A stretch of 29,009 nt of DNA from JAITWN01 sp964384095 (lineage in GTDB: Bacteria; Pseudomonadota; Gammaproteobacteria; SZUA-140). Below the pieces are notes generated by a model that was not told the DNA's origin, ran no database searches, and worked only from the letters and a program-made list of their open reading frames with translations. Location: contig CAYLKC010000018.1 of the NCBI GenBank assembly GCA_964384095.1, positions 1-29,009 on the forward strand. The letters are read 5' to 3'. This document shows, in pieces, positions 8,101 through 15,877 of this stretch. The first letter of the stretch is position 1. Each line of letters opens with the position of its first letter. Position numbers and translations under genes: made by a program.

Positions 8101-8226
8101 ATGTCCATGCAGTGCCACCTGCCGCCGCCCAGGCGCCTGCGCGTCATCGCCGGCAGCCTGTTGTGGATCTCCTTGCCTGGTTTGGCCTGGTTTGGGGTCG
8201 GACCACGGCAAGCCTCTGATAATTAA
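8101..8226 (+). CDS. Small 41-residue signal-anchor-like ORF ending in a repeat
   Basis: An ATG-started frame encodes a positively charged start (PPPRRLRV) and a hydrophobic stretch (IAGSLLWISLPGLAWFGV), like a signal peptide or membrane anchor. Its last codons (VGPRQASDN) come from the left end of the 8195-8447 repeat element. It may be the N-terminal stub of a gene cut by the element, or not a gene at all. The 5' region carries no strong ribosome-binding site. Nothing identifies a function. Confidence 0.3.
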   Translation: MSMQCHLPPPRRLRVIAGSLLWISLPGLAWFGVGPRQASDN

Positions 8227-8447
8227 TATAAACAGGGTCATAATTGGGCTGATTTCGGGCCTCCCGGGCGATTTTTGAGGCCAAAATCGCGGTAGTTGCG
8301 TGTTGCTACTATGACTACGGGGTTCTGCGACGTATTCGCAGCTTCATTTCGATGCCAAAATGGGCCGGGGAGTGGTGAGAAGCGCAACGTAAGGCGGGTT
8401 TTCTGGATGGTTTCCTTTTTTAACAAGAGGTTGTCGTGGTCCGACCC
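8195..8447. mobile_element. Non-autonomous repeat element, 253 bp, inverted ends
   Basis: It begins with GGGTCGGACCACGG (8195-8208) and ends with the inverted core TCGTGGTCCGACCC (8434-8447). The left half has the second box (CCTCCCGGGCGATTTTTG) at 8260, 65 bp from the end. In the right half the matching box is about 10 bp further in. It carries no transposase. The inner sequence contains GC-poor stretches unlike neighbouring coding DNA. The element is related to the RAYT-bearing element at 12961-13885 and probably moves, or moved, with its help (inference). Confidence 0.8.
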
Positions 8448-9450
8448 GTGCAAGATCGGGCTGGTGGTGGTGCTCGCGGGCTGTGGGGGTGCTGGCGGCG
8501 GTGACGGGGGGAGTACGTTCGCGAACGGGGTGTTTCTGGATTCGCCGGTCGAGGGCTTGCGGTATCAGGTGGGCGGGCTGGTTGATTTTACCGATGAGGA
8601 GGGCGGGTTTCAGTACCTTCCCGGGCGGTCGATCAGTTTCTATGTCGGGGACATCTTCCTCGGGAGTACGACAGGGGATGATGTACTGACACCGGTGGAC
8701 CTGGTTGCGGGCACAAGTCTGGTCAGCAATCCGTCAGTAACGAATCGAATTCGATTTCTGCAGACGCTTGATGATGACTATGATTCGAGCAACGGAATAC
8801 GAATATCTGAAGAGGTAAGGCTTGCGTTGATGGGGGTGTCGCAGTCATTCACCTTCGAGCAATCCATCCAGAGCTTCCAGTTCGATCAGGAGGTTGTCGC
8901 ATTGATTGCGGACGCCACCGGAGCTATCGGATCACCGCGCATGCTGATACCCGAATTCACAGCGCAGGCCCACATGCGCGCGACTATCGAAGATATCGAA
9001 TTTCCTGACCGTACGGTGCCCGACACGTATGGAAGTCTCGACATAATCAATGCTCCCCAGCAGTTGGGCAGCTCGTTCGAGCCCATACCCAGACACAGTT
9101 TTTCTACCAGTATTCCCGGATTCAGGATGCTGGAGTGGAATCAACCATTACCTGGCTTGCCTGGTTCAGAGGCGGCAGTAAGGCTGGAGATGGGGTTTTC
9201 GCCGAACTCCATTACGGGGAATCCTGTCATCGCACAGATTTCCCTGACCTGGGCGTCCCAGGCTCAGGTCAGGTTGAGCTATGGCGTTTCCTGCAATAAT
9301 GACGGCAATTCGATTTTTCCACACGGGAACGGGTGCAATAACATCGGGATCGATCTTGTCGCCGGTGAAATTACATTTGACTCCCTCGAGCTCAGGTCCG
9401 CCGGGTCCGATAATACGCTTGTACTGGACGGAGAACTGGGAATACCTTGA
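8407..9450 (+). CDS. Predicted outer-membrane lipoprotein of unknown function
   Basis: The mature part follows a lipobox LAGC inside KIGLVVVLAGCGG, then a Gly-rich linker. GVFLDSPVEGLRY, GGFQYLPGRSISFYVGDI, TPVDLVAG and RFLQTLDDD form a repeat-like beta domain that I recall from many bacterial lipoproteins and surface proteins of unknown function. The last third (from about residue 230) has no motif I recognise. The start codon is uncertain: ATG 8407 lies inside the upstream repeat element, and the N-terminal RLSWSDPCK is encoded by the repeat's right core. In-frame TTG 8431 is an alternative. The native start was probably replaced when the element arrived. About 347 aa from ATG 8407. Confidence 0.7.
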   Translation: MVSFFNKRLSWSDPCKIGLVVVLAGCGGAGGGDGGSTFANGVFLDSPVEGLRYQVGGLVDFTDEEGGFQYLPGRSISFYVGDIFLGSTTGDDVLTPVDLVAGTSLVSNPSVTNRIRFLQTLDDDYDSSNGIRISEEVRLALMGVSQSFTFEQSIQSFQFDQEVVALIADATGAIGSPRMLIPEFTAQAHMRATIEDIEFPDRTVPDTYGSLDIINAPQQLGSSFEPIPRHSFSTSIPGFRMLEWNQPLPGLPGSEAAVRLEMGFSPNSITGNPVIAQISLTWASQAQVRLSYGVSCNNDGNSIFPHGNGCNNIGIDLVAGEITFDSLELRSAGSDNTLVLDGELGIP

Positions 9451-9504
9451 GCGCTCAGCTACCGAAAACGCACCGACCATACCCGCTCGACCTGTGTAAC
9501 AAGG

Positions 9505-10626
9505 ATGACCGCCGACGACATCACAACGCCGCCGTCGCTGGACTGGGATGAAACCGCCCGGGTACTCAGTTGCGCCGGCGACTGGACATGGGCGGGATTG
9601 TCGCGGCGCGCGCCGACGCCGCCGCGCGGGCTCAAGGGGGCGTTCGCGCTCGACACTTCCGGTGTGACGCGACTCGATACCGCCGGCGCGGTCTGCCTGC
9701 GCCGCTATCTGGGCATGCTGCAGCGGCAGGGTGCCGTTGCCTCCGGCGATCGCATACTGCCGCCGCACCAGGCGGTGCTCGATCTCGTCACCGAGCGCCA
9801 GTTTCCGCCGACAGCCCCCGCGGGGCCGCGGCCGAATCCGTTTCACCGGCTCGGTGCGTGGAGCGTACACCTGGGCGGTCGCGCCGCAGGATTCTTCGAA
9901 TTCGTCGGCGCCGTCGCCGCCGATGCCCTGCCGAGATTTCTGCAACCGCAACGCATCCGCTGGCGCCAGGTCGTCGCCGAGATCGATCACGGCGGCGTGC
10001 GCGCGCTGCCGATCCTCGGTCTGCTCACCTTTCTGGCCGGCGTCATCGTTGCCTACCAGGGCGGCGCGCCGCTCGAGCAGTACGGCGCAAATATCTATCT
10101 CGTCGATCTCGTCACCCTGATGATGTTGCGCGAGATGGCGCCGCTCTTGACCGCGATCATCGTTGCCGGCCGGACCGGATCGGCCTATACCGCGCAGATC
10201 GGCACCATGCGTATCACCGACGAGGTCGATGCCCTGCGCGTCATCGGCATCACACCCTACGAAATGCTGGTGCTGCCGAAGTTACTTGCGATGCTGATCG
10301 TGCTGCCGTTGCTGACGATGTTTGCGAATGTCTTCGGCATGTTCGGCGGTATCACGGTATCGGCGCTGATGTTCGGTGTCGGTCCAGGTGAATTCATCCA
10401 GCGTATACCCGAAGCGGTGGATCCGAGCAGTTTCTGGGTCGGGATCATGAAGGCGCCGGTATTCGCGGTGTTGATCGTTGCGGTCGCCTGCTACCAGGGA
10501 TTCCGCGTCCGGCGCAGCACCGAGAGCATCGGTCGGGCGACCACGCGCAGTGTGGTTCAGGGCATCTTTCTCGTCATCGTCGCAGATGCGATCTTCTCCA
10601 TCGTCTTCAATATTCTCGACCTGTGA
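9505..10626 (+). CDS. MlaE-type ABC permease with N-terminal STAS domain
   Basis: This is the integral membrane subunit of an Mla-like transporter that moves phospholipids between the inner and outer membranes. Residues 1 to about 105 form a STAS-like domain (FALDTSGVTRLDTAGAVCLRRYL). From about 150 the MlaE permease domain begins, with GLLTFLAGVIVAYQGG, REMAPLLTAIIVAGRTGSAYTAQIG and EVDALRVIGITPYEMLVLP, all family hallmarks. At 373 aa it is longer than E. coli MlaE (260 aa), which lacks the fused STAS. AAGG abuts the ATG. Its stop overlaps the ATPase start by four bases (GTGA), so the operon is permease-ATPase-MCE-lipoprotein. The STAS domain may replace the separate MlaB subunit. Confidence 0.93.
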   Translation: MTADDITTPPSLDWDETARVLSCAGDWTWAGLSRRAPTPPRGLKGAFALDTSGVTRLDTAGAVCLRRYLGMLQRQGAVASGDRILPPHQAVLDLVTERQFPPTAPAGPRPNPFHRLGAWSVHLGGRAAGFFEFVGAVAADALPRFLQPQRIRWRQVVAEIDHGGVRALPILGLLTFLAGVIVAYQGGAPLEQYGANIYLVDLVTLMMLREMAPLLTAIIVAGRTGSAYTAQIGTMRITDEVDALRVIGITPYEMLVLPKLLAMLIVLPLLTMFANVFGMFGGITVSALMFGVGPGEFIQRIPEAVDPSSFWVGIMKAPVFAVLIVAVACYQGFRVRRSTESIGRATTRSVVQGIFLVIVADAIFSIVFNILDL

Positions 10627-11408
10627 CCACGCCGATCGCCAGCCAGTCCCGATCCGTACCTGAGGTGGTGCTTCGCGTCAGCGACCTGGTCACGCGTTTT
10701 GACGATGCGCTCATCCACGAAGGGTTGAATCTCGAGGTGCGACGTGGCGAGATTCTCGGTATTGTCGGAGGCAGCGGCGCCGGAAAGACTGTGCTGCTGC
10801 GTGAGATGATGTTGCTGCAGGCGCCGACCGCGGGCAGGATCGAGATCTTCGGGCATGATGCGGGAACGCTGAATGCGACTGACATGCGCAGCTTGCGCCG
10901 GCGCATGGGCGTGCTGTTCCAGCATGGGGCGCTGTTCACCGGGCTCACCGTGCGCGAGAATGTCAGGCTGGTGCTGCGCGAGCATACCCGGCTGAAACGG
11001 GATGTCTGCGATGACCTGGCCGGGGTCAAGATCGCCCTTGCCGGACTTCCGGCCGACGCGGCCGATAAGTATCCGGAGACACTGAGCGGCGGCATGATCA
11101 CGCGCGCGGCGCTGGCGCGGGCGCTGGCCCTCGACCCGGAACTGCTGTTTCTGGACGAGCCGACCTCCGGGCTGGACCCGCTCGGAACCGGCGCGTTCGA
11201 TGCGCTGATCGTCGAGTTGCGTGAGTTGCTCGGACTGACGGTAATCATGGTTACGCATGACCCCGAGTCCTTGCGTCGCGCGACCGATCGCGTCGCCTTT
11301 CTGGCAAGGGGGCGCGTATGGGCGCTCGGGTCGATGGAGGAGCTGACGAAGAGCAGGGATCCGTTGACGCTGGAGTATTTTCACGGCGCACGCGCGACCG
11401 GACACTGA
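10623..11408 (+). CDS. MlaF-type ABC ATPase
   Basis: This is the ATP-hydrolysing subunit of the Mla-like lipid transporter. Walker A is GGSGAGKT at residues 49-56. The Q-loop region is VLFQHGALF, the ABC signature LSGGM is near 155, Walker B is LLFLDEPTSGLDP, and the switch histidine is in VMVTHD-type sequence (VIMVTHDPES). GALFTGLTVRENV is typical of MlaF rather than of importer ATPases. The GTG start overlaps the permease stop. At 261 aa it has the usual size. It should pair with the MlaE-type permease just upstream on the cytoplasmic face. Confidence 0.94.
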   Translation: MTTPIASQSRSVPEVVLRVSDLVTRFDDALIHEGLNLEVRRGEILGIVGGSGAGKTVLLREMMLLQAPTAGRIEIFGHDAGTLNATDMRSLRRRMGVLFQHGALFTGLTVRENVRLVLREHTRLKRDVCDDLAGVKIALAGLPADAADKYPETLSGGMITRAALARALALDPELLFLDEPTSGLDPLGTGAFDALIVELRELLGLTVIMVTHDPESLRRATDRVAFLARGRVWALGSMEELTKSRDPLTLEYFHGARATGH

Positions 11409-11419
11409 AGGAAGAAGCG

Positions 11420-12334
11420 ATGTACAGCCGGGCGAATTATACAGTGGTGGGACTGTTCGTGGTGACCCTGGGCATCGCGCTGGTCGCGGCCGGACTGTGG
11501 TTCGGATCGGATTTCAGTCGGGAAGACGAATCGCGTTATCTCGTCATTCCTGTCGAACCGATGACCGGCTTGCTGCGGAACTCGCCGGTCAAGTATCAGG
11601 GGGTCGATGTGGGGCGCGTCAGGGATCTCGCCATCAATGATCGCGGCGAGGTGCAGGTCGTGATCAGCATTCAGCGCAGGATACCTGTCCATGCCGATTC
11701 GGCCGTCCGCATCGCAAGCCAGGGGCTGACCGGCATGAGCCACCTTGAGCTGCTGCCGGGCACCGCAGCGTCCGGTCCGCCCGATGCGGGCGGGCACGCG
11801 TATCCGGTGCTGCGAAATGCGCCTTCACTGAGGTCCCGTCTCGAGAAGGCAGTTGAACAGAGCCTGTCCGGTGTCGATCGCCTTGCGCGTCAACTCGAGG
11901 CGTTGTTGTCCGACCGGAGCATCGAGTCATTCGGTACGACCTTGCAGCATATGGAACGCATCACTGGCGCCCTCGCTGACAACGCGGACGACTTTGCGCG
12001 AACGATTCGTGAGACAGGATTGCTTGCCGAAGAGGCGCGCCAGGTGATTGCCGATGCGCCCGAGTTGATCGATCGGGTACAGGAAACCCTCGCCGGATTT
12101 GATGAGACGGCGCGACGTGTCGGCGCGGCCGCGGAGTCCCTGGCAAGGGCAGGCGAGGACGGCGGCAGTGCGCTCGACCGGATTGATCGCGAGACGCTGC
12201 CGCAGGTCAATGAACTGTTGCGCGATCTGCAGGATCTCGCGCATACGATCGAACGGCTCGGGCGCGAGATCGGCGAGCAACCGAGCCGGATGCTGTTCGG
12301 GTCGCCGCCGCGACCACCTGCGCCGGGGGAGTGA
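11420..12334 (+). CDS. MlaD/MCE-family periplasmic lipid-binding protein
   Basis: An N-terminal membrane anchor (about residues 8-28, TVVGLFVVTLGIALVAAGLWF) is followed by one MCE domain at about 38-115 (VEPMTGLLRNSPVKYQGVDV then GRVRDLAI). MCE proteins form rings that carry lipids through the periplasm. From about 150 to 290 the protein is strongly helical and coiled-coil-like (repeated ALSD, ADNADDFARTI, AEEARQVI), longer than E. coli MlaD (183 aa), and ends in a Pro-rich tail. Such extensions can form a needle or tube. GGAAGAA stands before ATG 11420, 11 bp after the ATPase stop. About 304 aa. Confidence 0.92.
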   Translation: MYSRANYTVVGLFVVTLGIALVAAGLWFGSDFSREDESRYLVIPVEPMTGLLRNSPVKYQGVDVGRVRDLAINDRGEVQVVISIQRRIPVHADSAVRIASQGLTGMSHLELLPGTAASGPPDAGGHAYPVLRNAPSLRSRLEKAVEQSLSGVDRLARQLEALLSDRSIESFGTTLQHMERITGALADNADDFARTIRETGLLAEEARQVIADAPELIDRVQETLAGFDETARRVGAAAESLARAGEDGGSALDRIDRETLPQVNELLRDLQDLAHTIERLGREIGEQPSRMLFGSPPRPPAPGE

Positions 12335-12374
12335 GCCGCTGACTACCTTGAATGAAACCGGGAGGACGACATTG

Positions 12375-12977
12375 ATGCACAGGATACTGTGGGTGCTGAT
12401 GGCGTCCGCGATGTTCGCGGGTTGTGCCGCGATCCAGCCGCCGCACGATGAAGCGCCGGTGATCTGGGACATCGCGCCGCTGGCCTCTTTCGAGCATGGG
12501 GGAGCGCCATCCGCATCGACGTTGCATGTGCTGCGCCCGACCGCGGTCGCCGCGCTCTCCACCGTTGAAATCGCCTATCTCTCGCAGGATTTCGAGCGCC
12601 GCTACTATGCGCGCAATCGCTGGGCAGATGAACCGGCGCGACTGCTGCATCCGCGATTCGTCGCCGCGATCGAGGATGCCGGCCTGTATGCGAGTGTCGT
12701 GGCTTCCGCATCGGGCACACAAGCACAGCGCAGGCTCGAGACGGATCTGCTCCGCTTCGAGATCGATTTCCGCGATCGCGCGCAAGGGATCGCCCGTGTC
12801 GAATTTCGCGCCCGCCTGGTGGACACCGGGACCGGCGCAATCCTCGCCACCCGCCGGTTCGACGCCGCCATCAACGCACGCGAAGCCACCCCGGCCGCCG
12901 CCGTCACCGCCCTCAACGAGGCCTTCGCACACACCCTCCATTCCCTAACCGACTGGCTCCGGGTCGGACCACGGTAA
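12375..12977 (+). CDS. PqiC-like ABC-transport auxiliary lipoprotein
   Basis: A short lipoprotein signal (WVLMASAMFAGC, lipobox FAGC) leads into a domain of the ABC-type transport auxiliary lipoprotein family (PqiC/LetC-like), which anchors MCE systems at the outer membrane. Family-like features are LHVLRPTAVAALSTVEIAYL, RRYYARNRWADEPARLL and a later LLRFEIDF strand. It is the fourth gene of the Mla-like operon, 40 bp after the MCE gene. I chose ATG 12375; TTG 12372 is adjacent. The final codons (VGPR then stop) come from the left core of the RAYT element at 12961, so the native C-terminus was altered. About 200 aa. Confidence 0.85.
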   Translation: MHRILWVLMASAMFAGCAAIQPPHDEAPVIWDIAPLASFEHGGAPSASTLHVLRPTAVAALSTVEIAYLSQDFERRYYARNRWADEPARLLHPRFVAAIEDAGLYASVVASASGTQAQRRLETDLLRFEIDFRDRAQGIARVEFRARLVDTGTGAILATRRFDAAINAREATPAAAVTALNEAFAHTLHSLTDWLRVGPR

Positions 12978-13885
12978 CGCATTGAATCAGATTGGAATCA
13001 CCCCCGAAATCAGACGATTTCCAGGCCTCCCGGGCTGATTTTCAGGTCATTATCGCGGTTCGACGTCCATGGAGAGGACAATGCCGCGCGCACATCGACA
13101 TTTCATCCCGGGGCTGATCTGGCATATCACGCAGCGGTGCCACCGGCAGGCCTTCCTGCTGAAGTTCGTGCGCGACCGAGACCGCTGGCGGCACTGGCTG
13201 CGTGAGGCGCGGGAACGTTACGGCCTGTGTGTGTTCGATTTCATCGTTACGTCCAATCACATTCATCTGCTCGTGCGCGATCGTGGCAAGGGCGAGATCC
13301 CTGCAGCGATGCAACTGTTGTCGGGGCGGCTTGCGCAGGAGTACAACGATCGCAAGTCGCGCAAGGGCGCTTTCTGGGAGGATCGCTATCATGCGACCGC
13401 AGTCGAGTCCGGTGAGCATCTTGCGCGCTGCCTCGTCTATATCGACCTCAATATGGTGCGTGCCGGGGCCGTTGAGCATCCGGGGCAATGGTCGCATTGC
13501 GGGTATCGCGAGATTCAGGAACCGCCACGTTATAAACAGGTGCTCGACAGCGCGGCGCTGGCGACGGCGCTGGGGCTTGCAAATGTCGCGGAATTGCCGT
13601 GCAGGCATGGTGAATGGGTGGAAGGGGCCTTGCATTCGGAGCCGCGACGGCGTGACGATCGCTGGACCGCGAGCGTGGCGGTTGGCAGCGCCGGGTATAT
13701 TGCGCGTGTGCACAAAGAGCTCGGCGTGCGCATACCGGGGCGACGCATCGAAGCACGGGAGGATCAGGTCACGCTGCGGGATGAGCCAGGCAGATATGGG
13801 CTCGATAATGGCGAAATTGACCCGAAATAGGCGATAATTCACCTGTGATATTCAGACAATTCAGCGTGTTGTCATGGTCCGTCCC
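12961..13885 (+). mobile_element. RAYT-bearing repeat element, 925 bp, inverted ends
   Basis: The left end is GGGTCGGACCACGG (12961-12974) and the right end is the diverged inverted copy TCATGGTCCGTCCC (13872-13885). Similarity continues inward for about 26 bp (TAACGCATTGAAT against the inverse of ATTCAGCGTGTTG). The left half has the second family box (CCTCCCGGGCTGATTTT) at 13026, 65 bp in. The element encodes one intact RAYT transposase and nothing else. It is the only copy in the window with a gene and is the likely source of activity for the gene-less relatives nearby (inference). Confidence 0.85.
13081..13830 (+). CDS. REP-associated tyrosine transposase (RAYT, Y1/HUH family)
   Basis: RAYTs are single-strand nucleases related to IS200/IS605 TnpA. 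They act on REP palindromes through a 5'-phosphotyrosine link. The protein has the usual WHITQRCHRQAFLL start, the HUH motif in SNHIHLLV (His60 and His62) and GAFWEDRYHAT. The probable catalytic tyrosine is Tyr120 in LVYIDLNMVRAG, 58 residues after the HUH as expected for the family. The frame is uninterrupted, so activity is possible. I chose ATG 13081, with GGAGAGG just upstream; ATG 13069 is also in frame. About 249 aa. The C-terminal 90 residues (from ALGLANVAELP) include a basic segment I cannot assign, possibly for repeat recognition. Confidence 0.92.
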   Translation: MPRAHRHFIPGLIWHITQRCHRQAFLLKFVRDRDRWRHWLREARERYGLCVFDFIVTSNHIHLLVRDRGKGEIPAAMQLLSGRLAQEYNDRKSRKGAFWEDRYHATAVESGEHLARCLVYIDLNMVRAGAVEHPGQWSHCGYREIQEPPRYKQVLDSAALATALGLANVAELPCRHGEWVEGALHSEPRRRDDRWTASVAVGSAGYIARVHKELGVRIPGRRIEAREDQVTLRDEPGRYGLDNGEIDPK

Positions 13886-14503
13886 GGGTGTCTGATACTC
13901 CTGTGTCTGCTGGTGTCGGGCTGCGCGGTGCTGGAGACGCGGCCGCCGCAGGACCAGGGCAATATCTGCGAGATCTTCCGCGAGCAGCCGAAGTGGTACG
14001 ATTATGCCCGCAAGTCGGAACAGAAGTGGGGTACACCGATCGCGACGCAGATGGCGTTCGTGCAGAAGGAGTCATCTTTCCGTAGTCATGTGCGGCCGGC
14101 GCGTACCAGGCTGCTCGGGTTTATCCCGTGGCGCCGGCCGTCGTCCTCCTATGGTTACGCCCAGGCCCAGGATCCCGTCTGGGGCGAATACCAGTCGGAG
14201 GCCGGCAGCCTGATGGCGCGTCGCACGCACATGAAGCACGCGACCGACTTCATCGGCTGGTATAACCAGCGGACGCACCGACAGGTCGGCATCTCGCTGC
14301 AGAACCCTGAACACCTCTATCTCGCGTACCACGAAGGCCCGACCGGTTACCGCCGTGGCAGCTGGCGCGACAAGCCCCAGGTTCGACGCATCGCCAGCGA
14401 AGTGAATGCCAGGGCGGTGCGCTACCAGGCCCAGCTCAATGCCTGCGAATCCGAGTTTCGCTGCCGCAGGTTCTACCAGTTCTGGCCGCTTTGCCAGGCC
14501 TGA
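13874..14503 (+). CDS. SLT-like lipoprotein, probable lytic transglycosylase relative
   Basis: A lipoprotein signal (GCLILLCLLVSGC, lipobox LVSGC) precedes a lysozyme-like domain. MAFVQKESSFRSHV holds Glu66, the likely catalytic acid. SSYGYAQAQDPVWGEYQ and YLAYHEGPTGYRRGSW fit the transglycosylase SLT fold, which cleaves peptidoglycan. The domain is short and diverged, so activity is likely but not certain. The start is unusual: ATG 13874 lies inside the right core of the RAYT element (the core's CGTGG is CATGG here), so the first residues MVRPG are repeat-derived and supply the signal peptide's positive charge. A repeat element begins 11 bp after the stop. 209 aa. Confidence 0.8.
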   Translation: MVRPGCLILLCLLVSGCAVLETRPPQDQGNICEIFREQPKWYDYARKSEQKWGTPIATQMAFVQKESSFRSHVRPARTRLLGFIPWRRPSSSYGYAQAQDPVWGEYQSEAGSLMARRTHMKHATDFIGWYNQRTHRQVGISLQNPEHLYLAYHEGPTGYRRGSWRDKPQVRRIASEVNARAVRYQAQLNACESEFRCRRFYQFWPLCQA

Positions 14504-14513
14504 TTTTGATTTC

Positions 14514-14724
14514 GGGTCGGACCACGGCAGGTTATTGATTAAGCTGGAATAGATCACGAAATAGGCCTGAAATCAGGTCTCCCGCCGTGATTTCAGGGGC
14601 AGAATTACCGTTGCACGAATCGAATACCGCCATTTCAGGGCCAAAAATCACCCGGGAGGGCCGATATCAGCCCGATTTAGAGATTGACTTGCCAATTAAT
14701 CAATGGGTTGCCGTGGTCCGACCC
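14514..14724. mobile_element. Non-autonomous repeat element, 211 bp, inverted ends
   Basis: Both ends carry the exact 14-bp core: GGGTCGGACCACGG at 14514-14527 and its inverse at 14711-14724. The second box occurs in both halves: TCTCCCGCCGTGATTT from 14578, and inverted as AAAAATCACCCGGGAGGG in 14642-14660. It lies 64 and 65 bp from the respective ends. The whole element is thus a head-to-head pair of about 100-bp units. It fills the space between the convergent genes 13874-14503 and 14696-15295, and its right end codes for the last residues of the latter. Confidence 0.85.
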
Positions 14725-15295
14725 TGGAGGTCCGGAGGTACCAGCTGATGGCGACCCAGTCGTAGAGGGCATGGACGAGGCAGGGGATCAGCAGGTTGCC
14801 GGTCTGCTGGTAGAGCAGACCGAGGTAGAGGCCCATGAGGGTTGCGAGAAGGAAGTACGCGGGCGAAATTGCGTGCAACAGTCCGAAGATCAGCGATGCG
14901 AGCAGGAGCCCGACGAGGACGCCCGTCAGGTCTTCGAGTCCGGCCTGGATCACGCCGCGAAAGAGCAGTTCTTCGCCGAAGCCAGCGAGAAGCGATACCG
15001 CAATGATCGCCGACTGCGCGCGATTGCCGTGAAACAACAGGTCGAGGACCTGGCGGACCTTGTCGAGCAGCCGGCCGACCCAGTCGAAGGACTGACGCGA
15101 CAGCCACCATGCCAGCGTGAGTGGCAGCGCAGTGGCGAGCAGCGTGATCCACAACGTCTTGTCGTCGAGCCACAGGTCCTGCCACGGCGTAAGCCCGAAA
15201 GGCAGAGCCAGCAACAGCGCGCCCGGGATCATCGCGCCCTGGAAGATCAACGCGGCGATCAGCGGGCGATTCGGTTGGCGCGGGTCAGATTTCAT
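14696..15295 (-). CDS. CPBP-family intramembrane metalloprotease
   Basis: This is a multi-pass membrane protein of the CAAX-protease/bacteriocin-processing (CPBP, Abi) family. The three metal-site motifs are visible: EELLFRG (108-114), FGLLHA with His141, and VHALYDW with His175. Substrates of bacterial members are mostly unknown; some act in bacteriocin self-immunity. I chose ATG 15295 (199 aa), whose ATGA overlaps the stop of the upstream gene, over a longer frame. The C-terminal VGPRQPID is encoded by the repeat element's right core (14711-14724). It forms a two-gene unit with the membrane protein at 15292-15771. Confidence 0.87.
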   Translation of the reverse strand: MKSDPRQPNRPLIAALIFQGAMIPGALLLALPFGLTPWQDLWLDDKTLWITLLATALPLTLAWWLSRQSFDWVGRLLDKVRQVLDLLFHGNRAQSAIIAVSLLAGFGEELLFRGVIQAGLEDLTGVLVGLLLASLIFGLLHAISPAYFLLATLMGLYLGLLYQQTGNLLIPCLVHALYDWVAISWYLRTSRVGPRQPID

Positions 15296-15771
15296 CGGGC
15301 CTGCCGCGTGCTTTCGCGTTTGCGGCGGATCTCGTTGTAGAGCGATACCAGCGACAGACTGATCAGATTCATGGTGGTTGCCGCATACCACAGGTACGCT
15401 TCGACCGTGGACAGTGTCGTGATCCAGCCGCTCCACAGCATCGCGCAGATGATTCCAAAGGTCAGCAGCGTATCGAGCGCGAGGAAGATCAGCGGTATGT
15501 CGAACACGCGCCCCAGCTGGGCGAGGGTGCAGTACTCAAACATGGCCGGGCGGTCGAGCAGGTCGAGTATCGAACGACCCGCGTTCATCACGAGGTCCGC
15601 GCTCGCCCAGATCATGATCGCCAGACCGAAGAGACTCAGGAGCTCCAGGCCGCTATCGCTGCCCGTTCGCCACGCGGTCAGGCCAAACAGGAGCTTGAAG
15701 ACGCAAAACGGGACCCCGATCGTGAGGCCGAGGAAGGCCGGGCGCGAGAAGATCCGTTGCAGCGTATCCAT
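15292..15771 (-). CDS. Small membrane protein of unknown function
   Basis: I do not recognise this 159-aa protein. It has about four hydrophobic segments (around residues 13-32, 43-62, 90-115 and 120-145), a conserved-looking SILDLLDRPAMFEYC segment between them and a basic C-terminus (RRKRESTRQAR). Its stop overlaps the CPBP protease start (ATGA), so the two are probably cotranslated and may act together. The start codon at 15771 abuts a solo repeat half-unit with no space left for a native leader, and I see no clear ribosome-binding site. Confidence 0.7.
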   Translation of the reverse strand: MDTLQRIFSRPAFLGLTIGVPFCVFKLLFGLTAWRTGSDSGLELLSLFGLAIMIWASADLVMNAGRSILDLLDRPAMFEYCTLAQLGRVFDIPLIFLALDTLLTFGIICAMLWSGWITTLSTVEAYLWYAATTMNLISLSLVSLYNEIRRKRESTRQAR

Positions 15772-15869
15772 CGCTGATTTCAGGCCTCAAAATGCGCCGG
15801 GAAGGGTGAAATCGAGTCGCATTTCTGTCTGTTTTCGAGTTGAGACAATGGCTTGCCGTGGTCCGACCC
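15772..15869 (-). repeat. Solo half-unit of the repeat family
   Basis: On the minus strand the exact core GGGTCGGACCACGG (15869-15856) is followed by CAAGCCATTG and, about 65 bp in, by the second box (CTTCCCGGCGCATTTTGAGGCC). The unit ends next to the start codon of the membrane protein gene. No inverted partner is present. Its core lies 8 bp from the stop of the thioredoxin gene, which lies on its right. Confidence 0.8.
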
Positions 15870-15877
15870 CAACCACG

